Assembly: GCA_033852175.1 (NCBI GenBank) | Contig: JAWSUY010000030.1 | Location: forward strand, 1 to 64,000 | DNA: 64,000 nucleotides | DNA from: Agarilytica sp033852175 | GTDB taxonomy: Bacteria; Pseudomonadota; Gammaproteobacteria; Pseudomonadales; Cellvibrionaceae | Direction of reading: 5' to 3' | Part shown: positions 7,971-16,113 of the stretch, one piece after another | How positions within the stretch are numbered: the first letter of the stretch is position 1 | Layout: the number at the start of each line of letters is the position of its first letter | Position numbers and translations under genes: made by a program | The notes under the pieces: model-generated | What the model saw: the letters and a program-made list of their open reading frames with translations, nothing else | Database searches by the model: none | What the model was told of the DNA's origin: nothing

Positions 7971-8672
7971 ATGGCAGGGTTCAATAAAGTCGTCGATACC
8001 TTTGAAGAGGCAATGGCAGGTCTTGAAGACAATATGACTATCATAGCTGGAGGCTTTGGTGTTTGTGGTGTTCAAGCAGGGCTAATCGAGCAGATCAAAA
8101 AAATGGGCGTTAAAGGCCTAACGATTGCGTCTAACAACTGCGGCCTAGAAACCTACGGTTTAGGCATTTTGTTGGAAAACCAACAGATCAAAAAGATGAT
8201 CGCTTCTTACGTGGGCGAGAACGCTCTTTTCGCAAAACAAATGCTGGAAGGCTCTCTTGAGGTTGAACTTACCCCCCAAGGAACTCTTGCTGAAAAAATG
8301 CGTGCTGGCGGTGCTGGCATTCCGGCATTCTACACGGCAACAGGCTATGGAACTGCTGTTGCGGAAGGCAAAGAAACAAAAGAATTTGACGGTCGCATGT
8401 ACGTACTAGAAGAGGCGCTAAAAGGCGACTTCGCACTTGTTCGTGCTTGGAAAGCCGACACTATGGGTAACTTGGTTTACCACAACACCCAACGCAACTT
8501 TAACCCTATGGCCGCTACTGCAGGAAAAATCACTGTCGTAGAAGTTGATGAAATTGTTGAACCCGGCGAGCTAGATCCAGCCGACATCCATACGCCAGGC
8601 ATTTATGTAAACCGCCTGATCAAAACGCAGCACGACAAACCCATTGAATTTCGTACTACTCGCGAAGCGTAA
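7971..8672 (+). CDS. scoA: 3-oxoacid CoA-transferase subunit A
   Basis: Subunit A (233 residues) of succinyl-CoA:3-ketoacid CoA-transferase, which moves CoA from succinyl-CoA to acetoacetate. I chose ATG 7971 (GAGGGG 9 bases upstream; MAGFNKVV is the usual family start) over ATG 7944. The family motif GGFGVCGVQAGLIEQI and the later TASNNCG-type turn are visible, as is the GAGIPAFYT segment. It is directly followed by subunit B after 29 bases and then by 3-hydroxybutyrate dehydrogenase, making a ketone-body or poly-3-hydroxybutyrate breakdown module. The AtoD/AtoA acetate CoA-transferases are close relatives, so the donor specificity is inferred from the bdhA neighbour. Confidence 0.9.
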   Translation: MAGFNKVVDTFEEAMAGLEDNMTIIAGGFGVCGVQAGLIEQIKKMGVKGLTIASNNCGLETYGLGILLENQQIKKMIASYVGENALFAKQMLEGSLEVELTPQGTLAEKMRAGGAGIPAFYTATGYGTAVAEGKETKEFDGRMYVLEEALKGDFALVRAWKADTMGNLVYHNTQRNFNPMAATAGKITVVEVDEIVEPGELDPADIHTPGIYVNRLIKTQHDKPIEFRTTREA

Positions 8673-8701
8673 CTCATTCAACATTTTTAGGAGAATTCAG
8701 C

Positions 8702-9361
8702 ATGGCATTAACACGTGATCAAGTTGCGCAGCGAGTTGCACAAGAATTACAAGATGGCTACTACGTAAACCTCGGTATCGGCATTCCAACATTGGTTGCC
8801 AACTATGTACCTGAAGGCAAAGAGGTTATGTTCCAATCTGAAAACGGCTTGTTGGGCATGGGCCCCTTTCCGACAGAAGACGAAGTAGACCCCGATATGA
8901 TTAACGCCGGTAAACAAACTGTAACGGCTGTTACGGGCGCGTCGATTTTTTCATCTGCTGACAGTTTCGCAATGATTCGCGGCGGCCATATCGATTTGAC
9001 TGTACTGGGCGCATTTGAGATTGATATTGAAGGTAACATCGCTTCTTGGATGATACCCAAAAAGCTTATAAAAGGTATGGGCGGCGCGATGGATCTTGTT
9101 GCTGGCGCAGCGAATATAATCGTAACTCTGACTCATGCAGACAAGCATGGAAATTCTAAGCTTTTGCAAAAATGCACACTGCCTTTAACTGGCGTTGGCT
9201 GCATCAGCAAAGTGGTTACCGATCTTGCTTACATCGAAATTGAAGGCGGAAAGTTCCACCTTAAAGAACGTGCTCCAGGTGTTTCTGTTGAAGAAATCAT
9301 TGAGAAGACTGCAGGCGAGCTTGTCGTTGAAGGTGATATACCTGAAATGAAATTTAGCTAG
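8702..9361 (+). CDS. scoB: 3-oxoacid CoA-transferase subunit B
   Basis: Subunit B (219 residues) of the CoA-transferase. The catalytic glutamate is Glu47 in the SENGLLGMGP motif, which forms the enzyme-CoA thioester. LGIGIPTLVANY near the N-terminus and MIRGGHIDLTVLGAFEID are typical family blocks. The ribosome site AGGAG is ideally placed. It is cotranscribed with scoA. Downstream lie a 13-bp-stem hairpin and a 22-base palindrome before bdhA. Confidence 0.93.
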   Translation: MALTRDQVAQRVAQELQDGYYVNLGIGIPTLVANYVPEGKEVMFQSENGLLGMGPFPTEDEVDPDMINAGKQTVTAVTGASIFSSADSFAMIRGGHIDLTVLGAFEIDIEGNIASWMIPKKLIKGMGGAMDLVAGAANIIVTLTHADKHGNSKLLQKCTLPLTGVGCISKVVTDLAYIEIEGGKFHLKERAPGVSVEEIIEKTAGELVVEGDIPEMKFS

Positions 9362-9378
9362 AAGTAAACGTAGTCTAC

Positions 9379-9412
9379 GCTTTTAGATAGAGTATTCTTT
9401 CTATCTAAAAGC
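9379..9412 (+). terminator. Hairpin with perfect 13-bp stem after scoB
   Basis: GCTTTTAGATAGA (9379-9391) pairs perfectly with TCTATCTAAAAGC (9400-9412). No T-run follows, so it may stabilise or attenuate rather than terminate, letting some transcripts continue into bdhA. Confidence 0.5.
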
Positions 9413-9414
9413 AT

Positions 9415-9436
9415 TGTTAGCGCTTAAGCGTTAACA
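9415..9436. promoter_or_regulatory. 22-base near-perfect palindrome upstream of bdhA
   Basis: TGTTAGCGCTTAAGCGTTAACA has one mismatched pair; its core CGCTTAAGCG is perfect. It begins two bases after the scoB hairpin and 28 bases before the bdhA start, so it may be an operator for bdhA. Confidence 0.4.
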
Positions 9437-9463
9437 ACTGCAAGAAGCAGAGGCTATACGAGT

Positions 9464-10246
9464 ATGAGTGCTGATAAAGTTGCCATCATAACGGGCTCGA
9501 CCAGCGGTATTGGTTTGGCTTCAGCTGAAGTCTTGGCAGCCCAAGGCATTCATATTGCTCTGCACGGCTTAATGCCGGAAGAAGAAGGAAATAAACTCGC
9601 TGAGGATATGGCTCAGCAGTACGGCATCAAAACATTATTCGATAGCGCCAACTTAACCAACACTCAAGCAATTAAGTCCTTTATGCAACGCGTGCACAAA
9701 GAGCTTGGCCGCATTGACATTCTTGTTAACAATGCAGGCATTCAACACACAGAAACACTCGAAGATTTCCCCAATGAAAAATGGGACGCAATCATATCCA
9801 TTAATTTGAGCGCCGTTTTTCACACTTCCAAATATGCTATCCCTATTATGCGAGCCCAAGGCTGGGGCCGTATTATCAATATTGCATCGGTTCACGGCCT
9901 AGTTGGCTCTGTCAAAAAGGCAGCATATGTTGCCGCCAAGCATGGCGTTGTGGGTCTCACCAAAGTTATTGCGCTGGAAAATGCCGAGCACAAAATCACG
10001 GCTAATTCGATCTGCCCTGGATGGGTAGACACATCAATTTTACAAGCCCAAATTGAAATACTGGCAGAACAAAATAACGAGAGCTACGAAGATGCTAAAC
10101 GCAATCTCGTAAAAGCAAAGCAGCCCGTCCCAGAGATGGCGAGCCCAAAAATGATTGGCGAATTAATTTCATTCTTGTGCAGTGACAATGCCTGCAATAT
10201 AACCGGAGCGGCGCTTCCTGTTGAAGGCGGCTGGACGGCGCAATAA
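9464..10246 (+). CDS. bdhA: 3-hydroxybutyrate dehydrogenase
   Basis: A 260-residue short-chain dehydrogenase that interconverts 3-hydroxybutyrate and acetoacetate with NAD. The cofactor loop TGSTSGIG is at 10-17, NNAG at 89-92, and the catalytic triad is Ser142, Tyr155 and Lys159 (YVAAK). The segment ASVHGLVGSVKKAAYVAAKHG is a hallmark of BdhA-type enzymes. The product acetoacetate is the substrate of ScoAB encoded just upstream. The gene ends at a strong terminator. A related SDR activity cannot be fully excluded from sequence, but the neighbourhood supports the call. Confidence 0.92.
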   Translation: MSADKVAIITGSTSGIGLASAEVLAAQGIHIALHGLMPEEEGNKLAEDMAQQYGIKTLFDSANLTNTQAIKSFMQRVHKELGRIDILVNNAGIQHTETLEDFPNEKWDAIISINLSAVFHTSKYAIPIMRAQGWGRIINIASVHGLVGSVKKAAYVAAKHGVVGLTKVIALENAEHKITANSICPGWVDTSILQAQIEILAEQNNESYEDAKRNLVKAKQPVPEMASPKMIGELISFLCSDNACNITGAALPVEGGWTAQ

Positions 10247-10270
10247 GCTTAAAAACAAAACGTTTAATCT

Positions 10271-10308
10271 AAAACGCCACTCAGTTACAACAACTGGGTG
10301 GCGTTTTT
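10271..10308. terminator. Bidirectional intrinsic terminator between bdhA and the acyl-CoA dehydrogenase
   Basis: AAAACGCCACTCAGTT and AACTGGGTGGCGTTTTT form a stem of about 14 pairs with a short loop and A/T tracts on both sides. It serves two convergent genes. Confidence 0.85.
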
Positions 10309-10341
10309 ATTGTGACTTACTATTTGGTTGTTAAGAGCGCC

Positions 10342-12117
10342 TTAAAAAAAGTCATCCTTCATTGCCATTGTTGTCTCTGGTCCGGCTTTAACCTTCCCGT
10401 TTAACGCATGGATTTGAGGTAATAATTTTGCAAAATAAAACTCAGCCGTAGCAATTTTTGCTGTGCTAAAGTCTTGCTGCCCTTCATATTTATAGGCCGC
10501 AAAAGCCATCGCCGCCCACATATGGGCATAGGCTACGTAACCAAACAAATCTAGGTAATCAACAGCAGCAGCGCCACCCGCATGGGGATCTTGAGCAGCA
10601 AAAGCTAATACGGCTTCGGTGGCTTCCTGCAATACCGATACAGCATCATTTAATTGCGCCAGCATTCCCGACATTCTTGGTTCACTGGACGCCTCCTCAA
10701 CAAACGCCTCTATATCTTGGCGGTAGCAAGCCAACAAAGATCCACCGCTAGCTATGGTTTTTCGCCCAATAAGATCCATGGCCTGAATACCATTGGTCCC
10801 TTCATAAATTTGAGTAATGCGAATATCTCGAACATGCTGCTCTTGGCCCCACTCACGAATATAACCGTGACCACCCAATACTTGCTGCCCATGTATAGCC
10901 GTTTGCAAAGCCATGTCGGTCATAAAGGATTTGGATACTGGCGTTAACAACTCCACCATTTTTTTTGCATGGTCTTTTTCTTCCCCACTGCCAAACTTGG
11001 CAATATCCAACCATTGAGCGGTATACAAATAGAACGCTCGACTACCTTCATTCATTGCGCGCATCGTCATTAACATGCGTCGAACATCTGCATGCACAAG
11101 TAAATTGTCCGCGTCTTTATCGGGCGATTTTACCCCCCCAGCACTTCTGCCCTGACGTCTTTCGCGCGCGTATCCAACAGCCGTTTGATAAGATGCTTCA
11201 GCAACCCCAACGCCTTGAATACCCACTGCTAAACGTTCGTAGTTCATCATCGTGAACATACAGGCCAAACCTTTATTGGGTTCGCCAACAAGCCAGCCTT
11301 TCGAATCATCAAAATTCATGACGCAGGTTGCGGAGCCTTTTATGCCCATTTTTTTCTCAAGCGAACCACAGCTAACACCATTGGTGTCGCCCAAACTGCC
11401 ATCTTCATTCGACAAAAACTTAGGAGCTAAAAATAAGGAAATACCACGCGACCCGGCAGGTGCATCTGGCAGCTTCGCCAAAACGAGATGGACGATATTT
11501 TCAGCCATATCGTGCTCACCCCAGGTGATGAAAATTTTCGTGCCGGTAATCTGATAGCTGCCATCATCATTAGGTATAGCTTTGGTTTTAATTAAACCCA
11601 AATCTGTTCCACAATGCGGTTCAGTTAAGCCCATAGCGCCTGACCACTTACCGCTATACATATTGGGGAGGTAAGCTTGTTTCAATTCATCGCTGGCATG
11701 GGCATTCATCGCTAATGCGGCCCCTGCGGTCAACATAGGCGCCAAGCCGAAGGAGACATTGGAACCCTGTACCATCTCTTCTATGGGCGCTACTAGCGTT
11801 TTTGGCATTCCCATGCCGTCGTATTCAGGATTCCCGCCCAACGCGCCCCAGCCGCCTTCACAGTAGGTTTGGTAAGCTTGTTTGAAGCCGGGAGGAGCAG
11901 TCACGCCATCTGACGACCATTTACAGCCATGTTCATCGCCTTCGCGATTGATCGGTGCGAGCTCTTGCTCACACAGTTTCGCCGCCTCTTCTAAAATTGC
12001 ATCTGAGGTATCGAAATCTAAATCGGGAATATTGAGCCGCTGCCATAATGTATCGACCTTAAACACTTCTTTCATTGCGAAACGAATGTCGTCTAAAGGT
12101 ACTTTGTATTCTGCCAT
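10342..12117 (-). CDS. Acyl-CoA dehydrogenase (long form, about 600 residues)
   Basis: A 591-residue FAD enzyme of the acyl-CoA dehydrogenase family for the first step of beta-oxidation. I chose ATG 12117 (AAGGA ribosome site; MAEYKVPLDDIRF is the usual start) over a longer frame. AMGLTEPHCGTDLG (FAD/substrate region), TGTKIFITWGEHD and the C-terminal QIYEGTNGIQAMDLIGRK signature are visible. The extra C-terminal segment of about 130 residues is normal for this long subfamily found in pseudomonads and relatives. It is convergent with bdhA, in keeping with a local theme of acyl-CoA and ketone-body use. Chain-length preference cannot be read from sequence. Confidence 0.92.
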   Translation of the reverse strand: MAEYKVPLDDIRFAMKEVFKVDTLWQRLNIPDLDFDTSDAILEEAAKLCEQELAPINREGDEHGCKWSSDGVTAPPGFKQAYQTYCEGGWGALGGNPEYDGMGMPKTLVAPIEEMVQGSNVSFGLAPMLTAGAALAMNAHASDELKQAYLPNMYSGKWSGAMGLTEPHCGTDLGLIKTKAIPNDDGSYQITGTKIFITWGEHDMAENIVHLVLAKLPDAPAGSRGISLFLAPKFLSNEDGSLGDTNGVSCGSLEKKMGIKGSATCVMNFDDSKGWLVGEPNKGLACMFTMMNYERLAVGIQGVGVAEASYQTAVGYARERRQGRSAGGVKSPDKDADNLLVHADVRRMLMTMRAMNEGSRAFYLYTAQWLDIAKFGSGEEKDHAKKMVELLTPVSKSFMTDMALQTAIHGQQVLGGHGYIREWGQEQHVRDIRITQIYEGTNGIQAMDLIGRKTIASGGSLLACYRQDIEAFVEEASSEPRMSGMLAQLNDAVSVLQEATEAVLAFAAQDPHAGGAAAVDYLDLFGYVAYAHMWAAMAFAAYKYEGQQDFSTAKIATAEFYFAKLLPQIHALNGKVKAGPETTMAMKDDFF

Positions 12118-12305
12118 GCTAGGGTCCTTATATCGGGTGTCGCCGAGACTGAAATGACTAAAACGCTTGTATGAATTATAGGGCAGCAATCATAGTGCGT
12201 ATTTAGCGTCATTCACTAACATAATGCGTTGTTCTATATGGCAAAATTAACAGGTAGGCGCTACACAAGGAATGTAATGAGGAGTATCGCGAAATAAAAA
12301 GGAGT

Positions 12306-13211
12306 TTAAACGGTTTGACTCACGAAAGAGCCCACACGCTGGCTATCCGCATTAGCCACGGCGAGAATTTTATCAACGGAAGCGTTGCTTCCCAAACCAC
12401 TAATTTGAGTCGAGGATTTTTCGTCCGTAATTTCATCACTAAGGCCGTCAGGACTTTCCGTTTCAGCTGCTTTGGCTTCAGCATCATCGTCTAGAGTATT
12501 TGAGCCTTCGGCTTTACGCTCAGCTTGCTCGGTTTCACGCGCAAGTTCGGCGTCCGCAATACGGATAGCCAGTATTTCTGAACGAGCATCTGATTCAAGC
12601 CGAGTTGCGCTAGCCGCCACACTGCGGTCTTGAGGGGATGGATTTGCTGGTGCTAACGCGGAACGCCGCACGGTTTGTGCTTTTTGAATTGTTGCTTCGG
12701 GTGTTGCGGCGCGACCTGAATCTATTGAGACTTCACCACTAACGGCGTAACTCACACCGTCTGGGCCTCGCTCAAACTGAAAACTCGGAGCTCCTGCGAA
12801 TTGCCCACCAACGGATGCGTGAGCTTGCTCATGCGCTCGGACTTCTCGATCTCTCACAGCCAGCTCACTGACCTGCCGCTGCTCGTGCAAAAGCTGCTGC
12901 TTATCATGCTCGCGCTCAATTCGGGCTTTACGGTCTATTAGTTTATTAACCTCAACTTGCTCTCTGTTCGAGTCTGCTCGCGATTCATCGCGCTTAATTT
13001 CTTGATCAGAAATTGCCGGCTCATCAGCGACTAAGCGCTCACGCGATCGTATTGAGGTACGTACGGGGCTTTCAAGGGTTTCAACGGGTTTAATCGATGA
13101 GTTTTGCAGATACGCATCCGCTGACTGGGACGAATTTCGCCCAAGCGGAAGGGGCTGCGAACTGGGTTGTGCAGCTGAATTGAGAGAATTAAGTGAGTTT
13201 GAAACAATCAC
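12306..13211 (-). CDS. SprA-related putative metalloprotease (CJM1_0395 family)
   Basis: A 301-residue protein with a GTG start. The conserved core is VRAHEQAHASVGGQFAG, carrying an HExxH zinc-protease motif (HEQAH), followed by GPDGVSYAVSGEVSID and the ALAPANPSPQD segment. These blocks identify the SprA-related family of predicted metalloproteases. The N-terminal 110 residues are charged and low-complexity, and the end is acidic. No signal peptide is seen. Proteolytic activity is a family prediction only. It is the last gene of a small cluster with a miniature flagellar-rod-like protein and a tiny ORF. Confidence 0.75.
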   Translation of the reverse strand: MIVSNSLNSLNSAAQPSSQPLPLGRNSSQSADAYLQNSSIKPVETLESPVRTSIRSRERLVADEPAISDQEIKRDESRADSNREQVEVNKLIDRKARIEREHDKQQLLHEQRQVSELAVRDREVRAHEQAHASVGGQFAGAPSFQFERGPDGVSYAVSGEVSIDSGRAATPEATIQKAQTVRRSALAPANPSPQDRSVAASATRLESDARSEILAIRIADAELARETEQAERKAEGSNTLDDDAEAKAAETESPDGLSDEITDEKSSTQISGLGSNASVDKILAVANADSQRVGSFVSQTV

Positions 13212-13258
13212 TTCATTTTTAGCAGAGCTTACCTAACATCAATAATCACTTACCCGGA

Positions 13259-13354
13259 TTATCGATCGTCTCTCCGCTCCTCCTCTATGGGGATATACAA
13301 GGGTTGAGGCTCTTGGGATTCAACGCCCATTAACCACCGAAAAAATTCTACCAT
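13259..13354 (-). CDS. Tiny ORF between the rod-like and SprA-like genes
   Basis: A 31-codon frame, ATG 13354 to TAA. It begins MVEFFRWLMGVES and ends in a charged IEEERRDDR tail. The ATG follows the stop codon of the upstream 98-residue gene after four bases, so coupled translation is possible. I see no independent ribosome site and no known family. It could be a real microprotein or chance. Confidence 0.3.
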   Translation of the reverse strand: MVEFFRWLMGVESQEPQPLYIPIEEERRDDR

Positions 13355-13358
13355 TAAA

Positions 13359-13655
13359 TCAAGATTCAACATCAATCAGACTTCCTAGGGTTTTACTGGC
13401 AACCGCAACCACTTTTGCATTTGCGGTAAAAATTTGTTCTTGTCGCATAAGTTCAATCAAAGGCTCTTCAATTCCGCGCTGACTGCTTTCTTGAGATTCT
13501 TCAACTGGCGAGATGACGGTCGGTAGCTCGGGACGTGCGGCTTCCTCTGGACGCTCACGGATATTCGCGCGTGCGATCTCATTTGCAGACTTCTGCATTT
13601 CACGTTGGCTTGTCTGCAAACCTCGCACACCTTCGTTCATCACCGAACTAAGCAT
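13359..13655 (-). CDS. Miniature flagellar rod/hook-like protein
   Basis: A 98-residue protein. Residues 1-30 (VRGLQTSQREMQKSANEIAR) resemble the N-terminal helix of flagellar rod and hook proteins (GLQ..Q..+...AN+IA.AN). The last 35 residues (LIELMRQEQIFTANAKVV) resemble their C-terminal helix (L+..Q..F.ANAKV+). A proline- and glutamate-rich linker of about 30 residues replaces the whole central domain. No flagellar genes lie in the window. It may form a coiled coil or be exported by a flagellar-type route, but that is inference. It precedes the tiny ORF and the SprA-like gene on the same strand. Confidence 0.6.
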   Translation of the reverse strand: MLSSVMNEGVRGLQTSQREMQKSANEIARANIRERPEEAARPELPTVISPVEESQESSQRGIEEPLIELMRQEQIFTANAKVVAVASKTLGSLIDVES

Positions 13656-13816
13656 TATAACTTCCTAACTAACCTTAAGAACGGATGCAACAGGCTCAAT
13701 ACCATCGCAACCACCACAACTTACCTTTCTCATTACCACCTTAAGTCTACGCTGTATCTGAGCAAAAAACAGCCATAATGGCGTCGAAAAGTATGAGGAT
13801 ATAAGACTATTTGGTG

Positions 13817-14515
13817 TTAATGAGGAGGGCTTTCAAGCAGTTTGCTTATATCAAGATGTTTAGACGCTTCTTGGGGCGTTATATCTTTTTGGAAAGGTAC
13901 GCTTCCCAGTAAGGGGAAAGGGAAACGTTGTAATAGCGTTGCGATGTTGGCGTCCGCTTCGAGCATATCGGGATCTAAGATGTTGGCGACCCAGCCAGCG
14001 ATAGGCAGTTTGTCACGTGCGATTGCCTCTGCGCTCAACATAGCGTGATTAAGGCAACCCAAACGTATGCCCACCACCAGCACCACGGGTAACGCGAGCA
14101 AGATTGGAATGTCGGCCATGGTCTCTCTGGCATTAAGCGGTACACGCCAACCACCAGCGCCCTCAACAAGACATAAATCCCATTTCACCATCATCGCGCC
14201 GCGGCAGATGCCCGCAACTCGATCGGCAGATAGCCGCCGATTAACATTTGCGGCGGCCAGATGAGGGGCAATGGGGGCTTCTAAGGCGATGGGGTTAAGC
14301 TGCTGATAAGGCAAAGTGACGCTGCTAAATTTGTCTAAAATTAGTGCGTCGTCATTGCGTAACTCTCCGTCAATCAGAGTGCAGCCTGCAGCCACAGGTT
14401 TAAGTGCTAAGGTTTCTAGTCCGCGTTGGCTGGCCTGATGAAGCAGAGCTGCCGTAATTAAGGTTTTCCCCACTGATGTATCGGTACCGGCGATAAAAAA
14501 TTTTGCTTTGCCCAT
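13817..14515 (-). CDS. bioD: Dethiobiotin synthetase
   Basis: A 232-residue ATP-dependent enzyme that closes the ureido ring of dethiobiotin from 7,8-diaminopelargonate and CO2. The P-loop is GTDTSVGKT (residues 10-18). The LKPVAAGC segment carries the conserved Lys, and VEGAGGWRVPL is the second signature. It is the last gene of the biotin operon. Its ATG overlaps the stop of bioHC (TAATG), so translation is coupled. Confidence 0.95.
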   Translation of the reverse strand: MGKAKFFIAGTDTSVGKTLITAALLHQASQRGLETLALKPVAAGCTLIDGELRNDDALILDKFSSVTLPYQQLNPIALEAPIAPHLAAANVNRRLSADRVAGICRGAMMVKWDLCLVEGAGGWRVPLNARETMADIPILLALPVVLVVGIRLGCLNHAMLSAEAIARDKLPIAGWVANILDPDMLEADANIATLLQRFPFPLLGSVPFQKDITPQEASKHLDISKLLESPPH

Positions 14516-16113
14516 TAACTGACTCTCACATAAAAATACATCACGTCATATGTTGCAGGAAGGCTCCCTGCATCACGGTAGGTCTCATAGGCATTCGCCA
14601 TACATTGAAAACTTCTGCGCGTGCTTAGGCCTTTCTTTTTACCTGCATTGACATTGTGAGCGCCGATATCTTTTAGATCTCTCATCAAGCTAAATACGGT
14701 GTCGTAGCGCAAAATTTCATTACTCTGTTGCGCCAGTTCTATAGAGAAACCAGCGGCTTCTAATTTTTGCAGAATAGTCTGCTGGCTGACAAACTGATTG
14801 ACGTGAACAAACGAATCCGTCTCTCGCCAAGATTCTTTTAGTTCGGTTAATGTCTTCGGCCCCAAGGTTGAAAATAAAAACCAGCCATCTTTTTTAAGGC
14901 TGCTTTTAACCTGCTGAAAAAGCTGGTCGAGATTTTCGCTCCACTGAATACTCAAACTCGACACGATGCCGTCAAAAGCATTGGGTTTTATCGGTAGATT
15001 TTCAAAATCCGCACAAATCAAACTTGCTGGACTTTCTTCATATTTGTTTTGGCAGTATTGCAACATTCCACTGGCGATATCTAAACCCACTATATTCGTA
15101 TTTTGAGGCCGAATCAGGTCCATGCAAAAACCGGTTCCGCAACCTAAATCACATAGGTCACCACTGTAATCTTCTCTTAATTTTAATAACTTGCTCGCCA
15201 CTTTGGCCTGCATATGAGCAACTTTCTCGTAGCGTTGAGCGGCATAGCTAAAGGATAACGCGACGAGTTTTTTGTCGCATTGATACGGATTATCACCCTG
15301 TTTAATTGAATTTTTAAGCGCTTGAGCAATTTGTTCTGCCTGGGTGATGTGCGGTGCATGCCCTGCATCGCTGACTAACAAATTTTGGCTGCACATACGG
15401 CTATCGGTAAACTGCTCTCTCACAGCTGAAGGCACCAAGGCATCATTTTCACCAAAAATAGCGAGATGGGGCGTATTCATATTTTGAAGTATTTCGCGAT
15501 TATCAATTTGATTTAACCAATGTAAGGTTGCACTCCAATTGCGTTCATTATCATCATTGATTAGACATGGGTTTTGAACGCTGTGATTTTTTAACACTTT
15601 TCGATGGCGATCGCCACGCCCCTGCAAGGAGCTAAAGCCTTTCAAAATTGATTCTGGGTTTTCCCGAAAGCCATCCAAAAAGCTTTGGTAGACGCTAGGA
15701 TCGCAGGCGTTTTCCCAGCCTTCTGAGACGACAAATTTTGCATTGGAGGCAATCGTCGTTAATGATAAAAATCTATCGGGATGGCGCTTCACTAATTGTG
15801 CCGCAACCATTCCCCCCAGAGACCAACCGACAAGATGTGACTTTTTGGGAAGACTTTGCTCAACCAGCTCAAATAGGCGATCTAAATCTACTGCATCACT
15901 TTTTTCATTTAAGCCAAAGCCGGGTAAATCAATCAGCAAGCATTCAAAATCATCTTCCAGATAGACTAACAATGGATTCCAACATCGGCTATCACTCCCC
16001 CAGCCATGTAAAAAAACAAGAGGCGCGGAGGGTGATAGTTTTTGACCACGTCGAGTGAGCTGTAACCCCACGTTTTTTGTTTCAGCAGTCGGTTTTTGAA
16101 GATTAAGCTCCAT
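14515..16113 (-). CDS. Fused BioH esterase - BioC methyltransferase
   Basis: A 532-residue bifunctional protein. Residues about 1-270 are an alpha/beta hydrolase of the BioH type: LHGWGSD for the oxyanion region, nucleophile Ser98 in GWSLG, Asp224 in GENDALV and His252 in AGHAPH. Residues about 280-532 are the malonyl-ACP O-methyltransferase BioC, with the SAM motif CDLGCGTGF at 321-329. BioC masks the malonyl carboxylate so fatty-acid synthesis can build pimeloyl; BioH then removes the methyl ester. The fusion puts the first and last steps of pimeloyl-ACP formation in one chain. It overlaps bioF upstream and bioD downstream, so expression is tightly coupled. Such fusions occur in some marine Gammaproteobacteria. 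Confidence 0.93.
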   Translation of the reverse strand: MELNLQKPTAETKNVGLQLTRRGQKLSPSAPLVFLHGWGSDSRCWNPLLVYLEDDFECLLIDLPGFGLNEKSDAVDLDRLFELVEQSLPKKSHLVGWSLGGMVAAQLVKRHPDRFLSLTTIASNAKFVVSEGWENACDPSVYQSFLDGFRENPESILKGFSSLQGRGDRHRKVLKNHSVQNPCLINDDNERNWSATLHWLNQIDNREILQNMNTPHLAIFGENDALVPSAVREQFTDSRMCSQNLLVSDAGHAPHITQAEQIAQALKNSIKQGDNPYQCDKKLVALSFSYAAQRYEKVAHMQAKVASKLLKLREDYSGDLCDLGCGTGFCMDLIRPQNTNIVGLDIASGMLQYCQNKYEESPASLICADFENLPIKPNAFDGIVSSLSIQWSENLDQLFQQVKSSLKKDGWFLFSTLGPKTLTELKESWRETDSFVHVNQFVSQQTILQKLEAAGFSIELAQQSNEILRYDTVFSLMRDLKDIGAHNVNAGKKKGLSTRRSFQCMANAYETYRDAGSLPATYDVMYFYVRVS

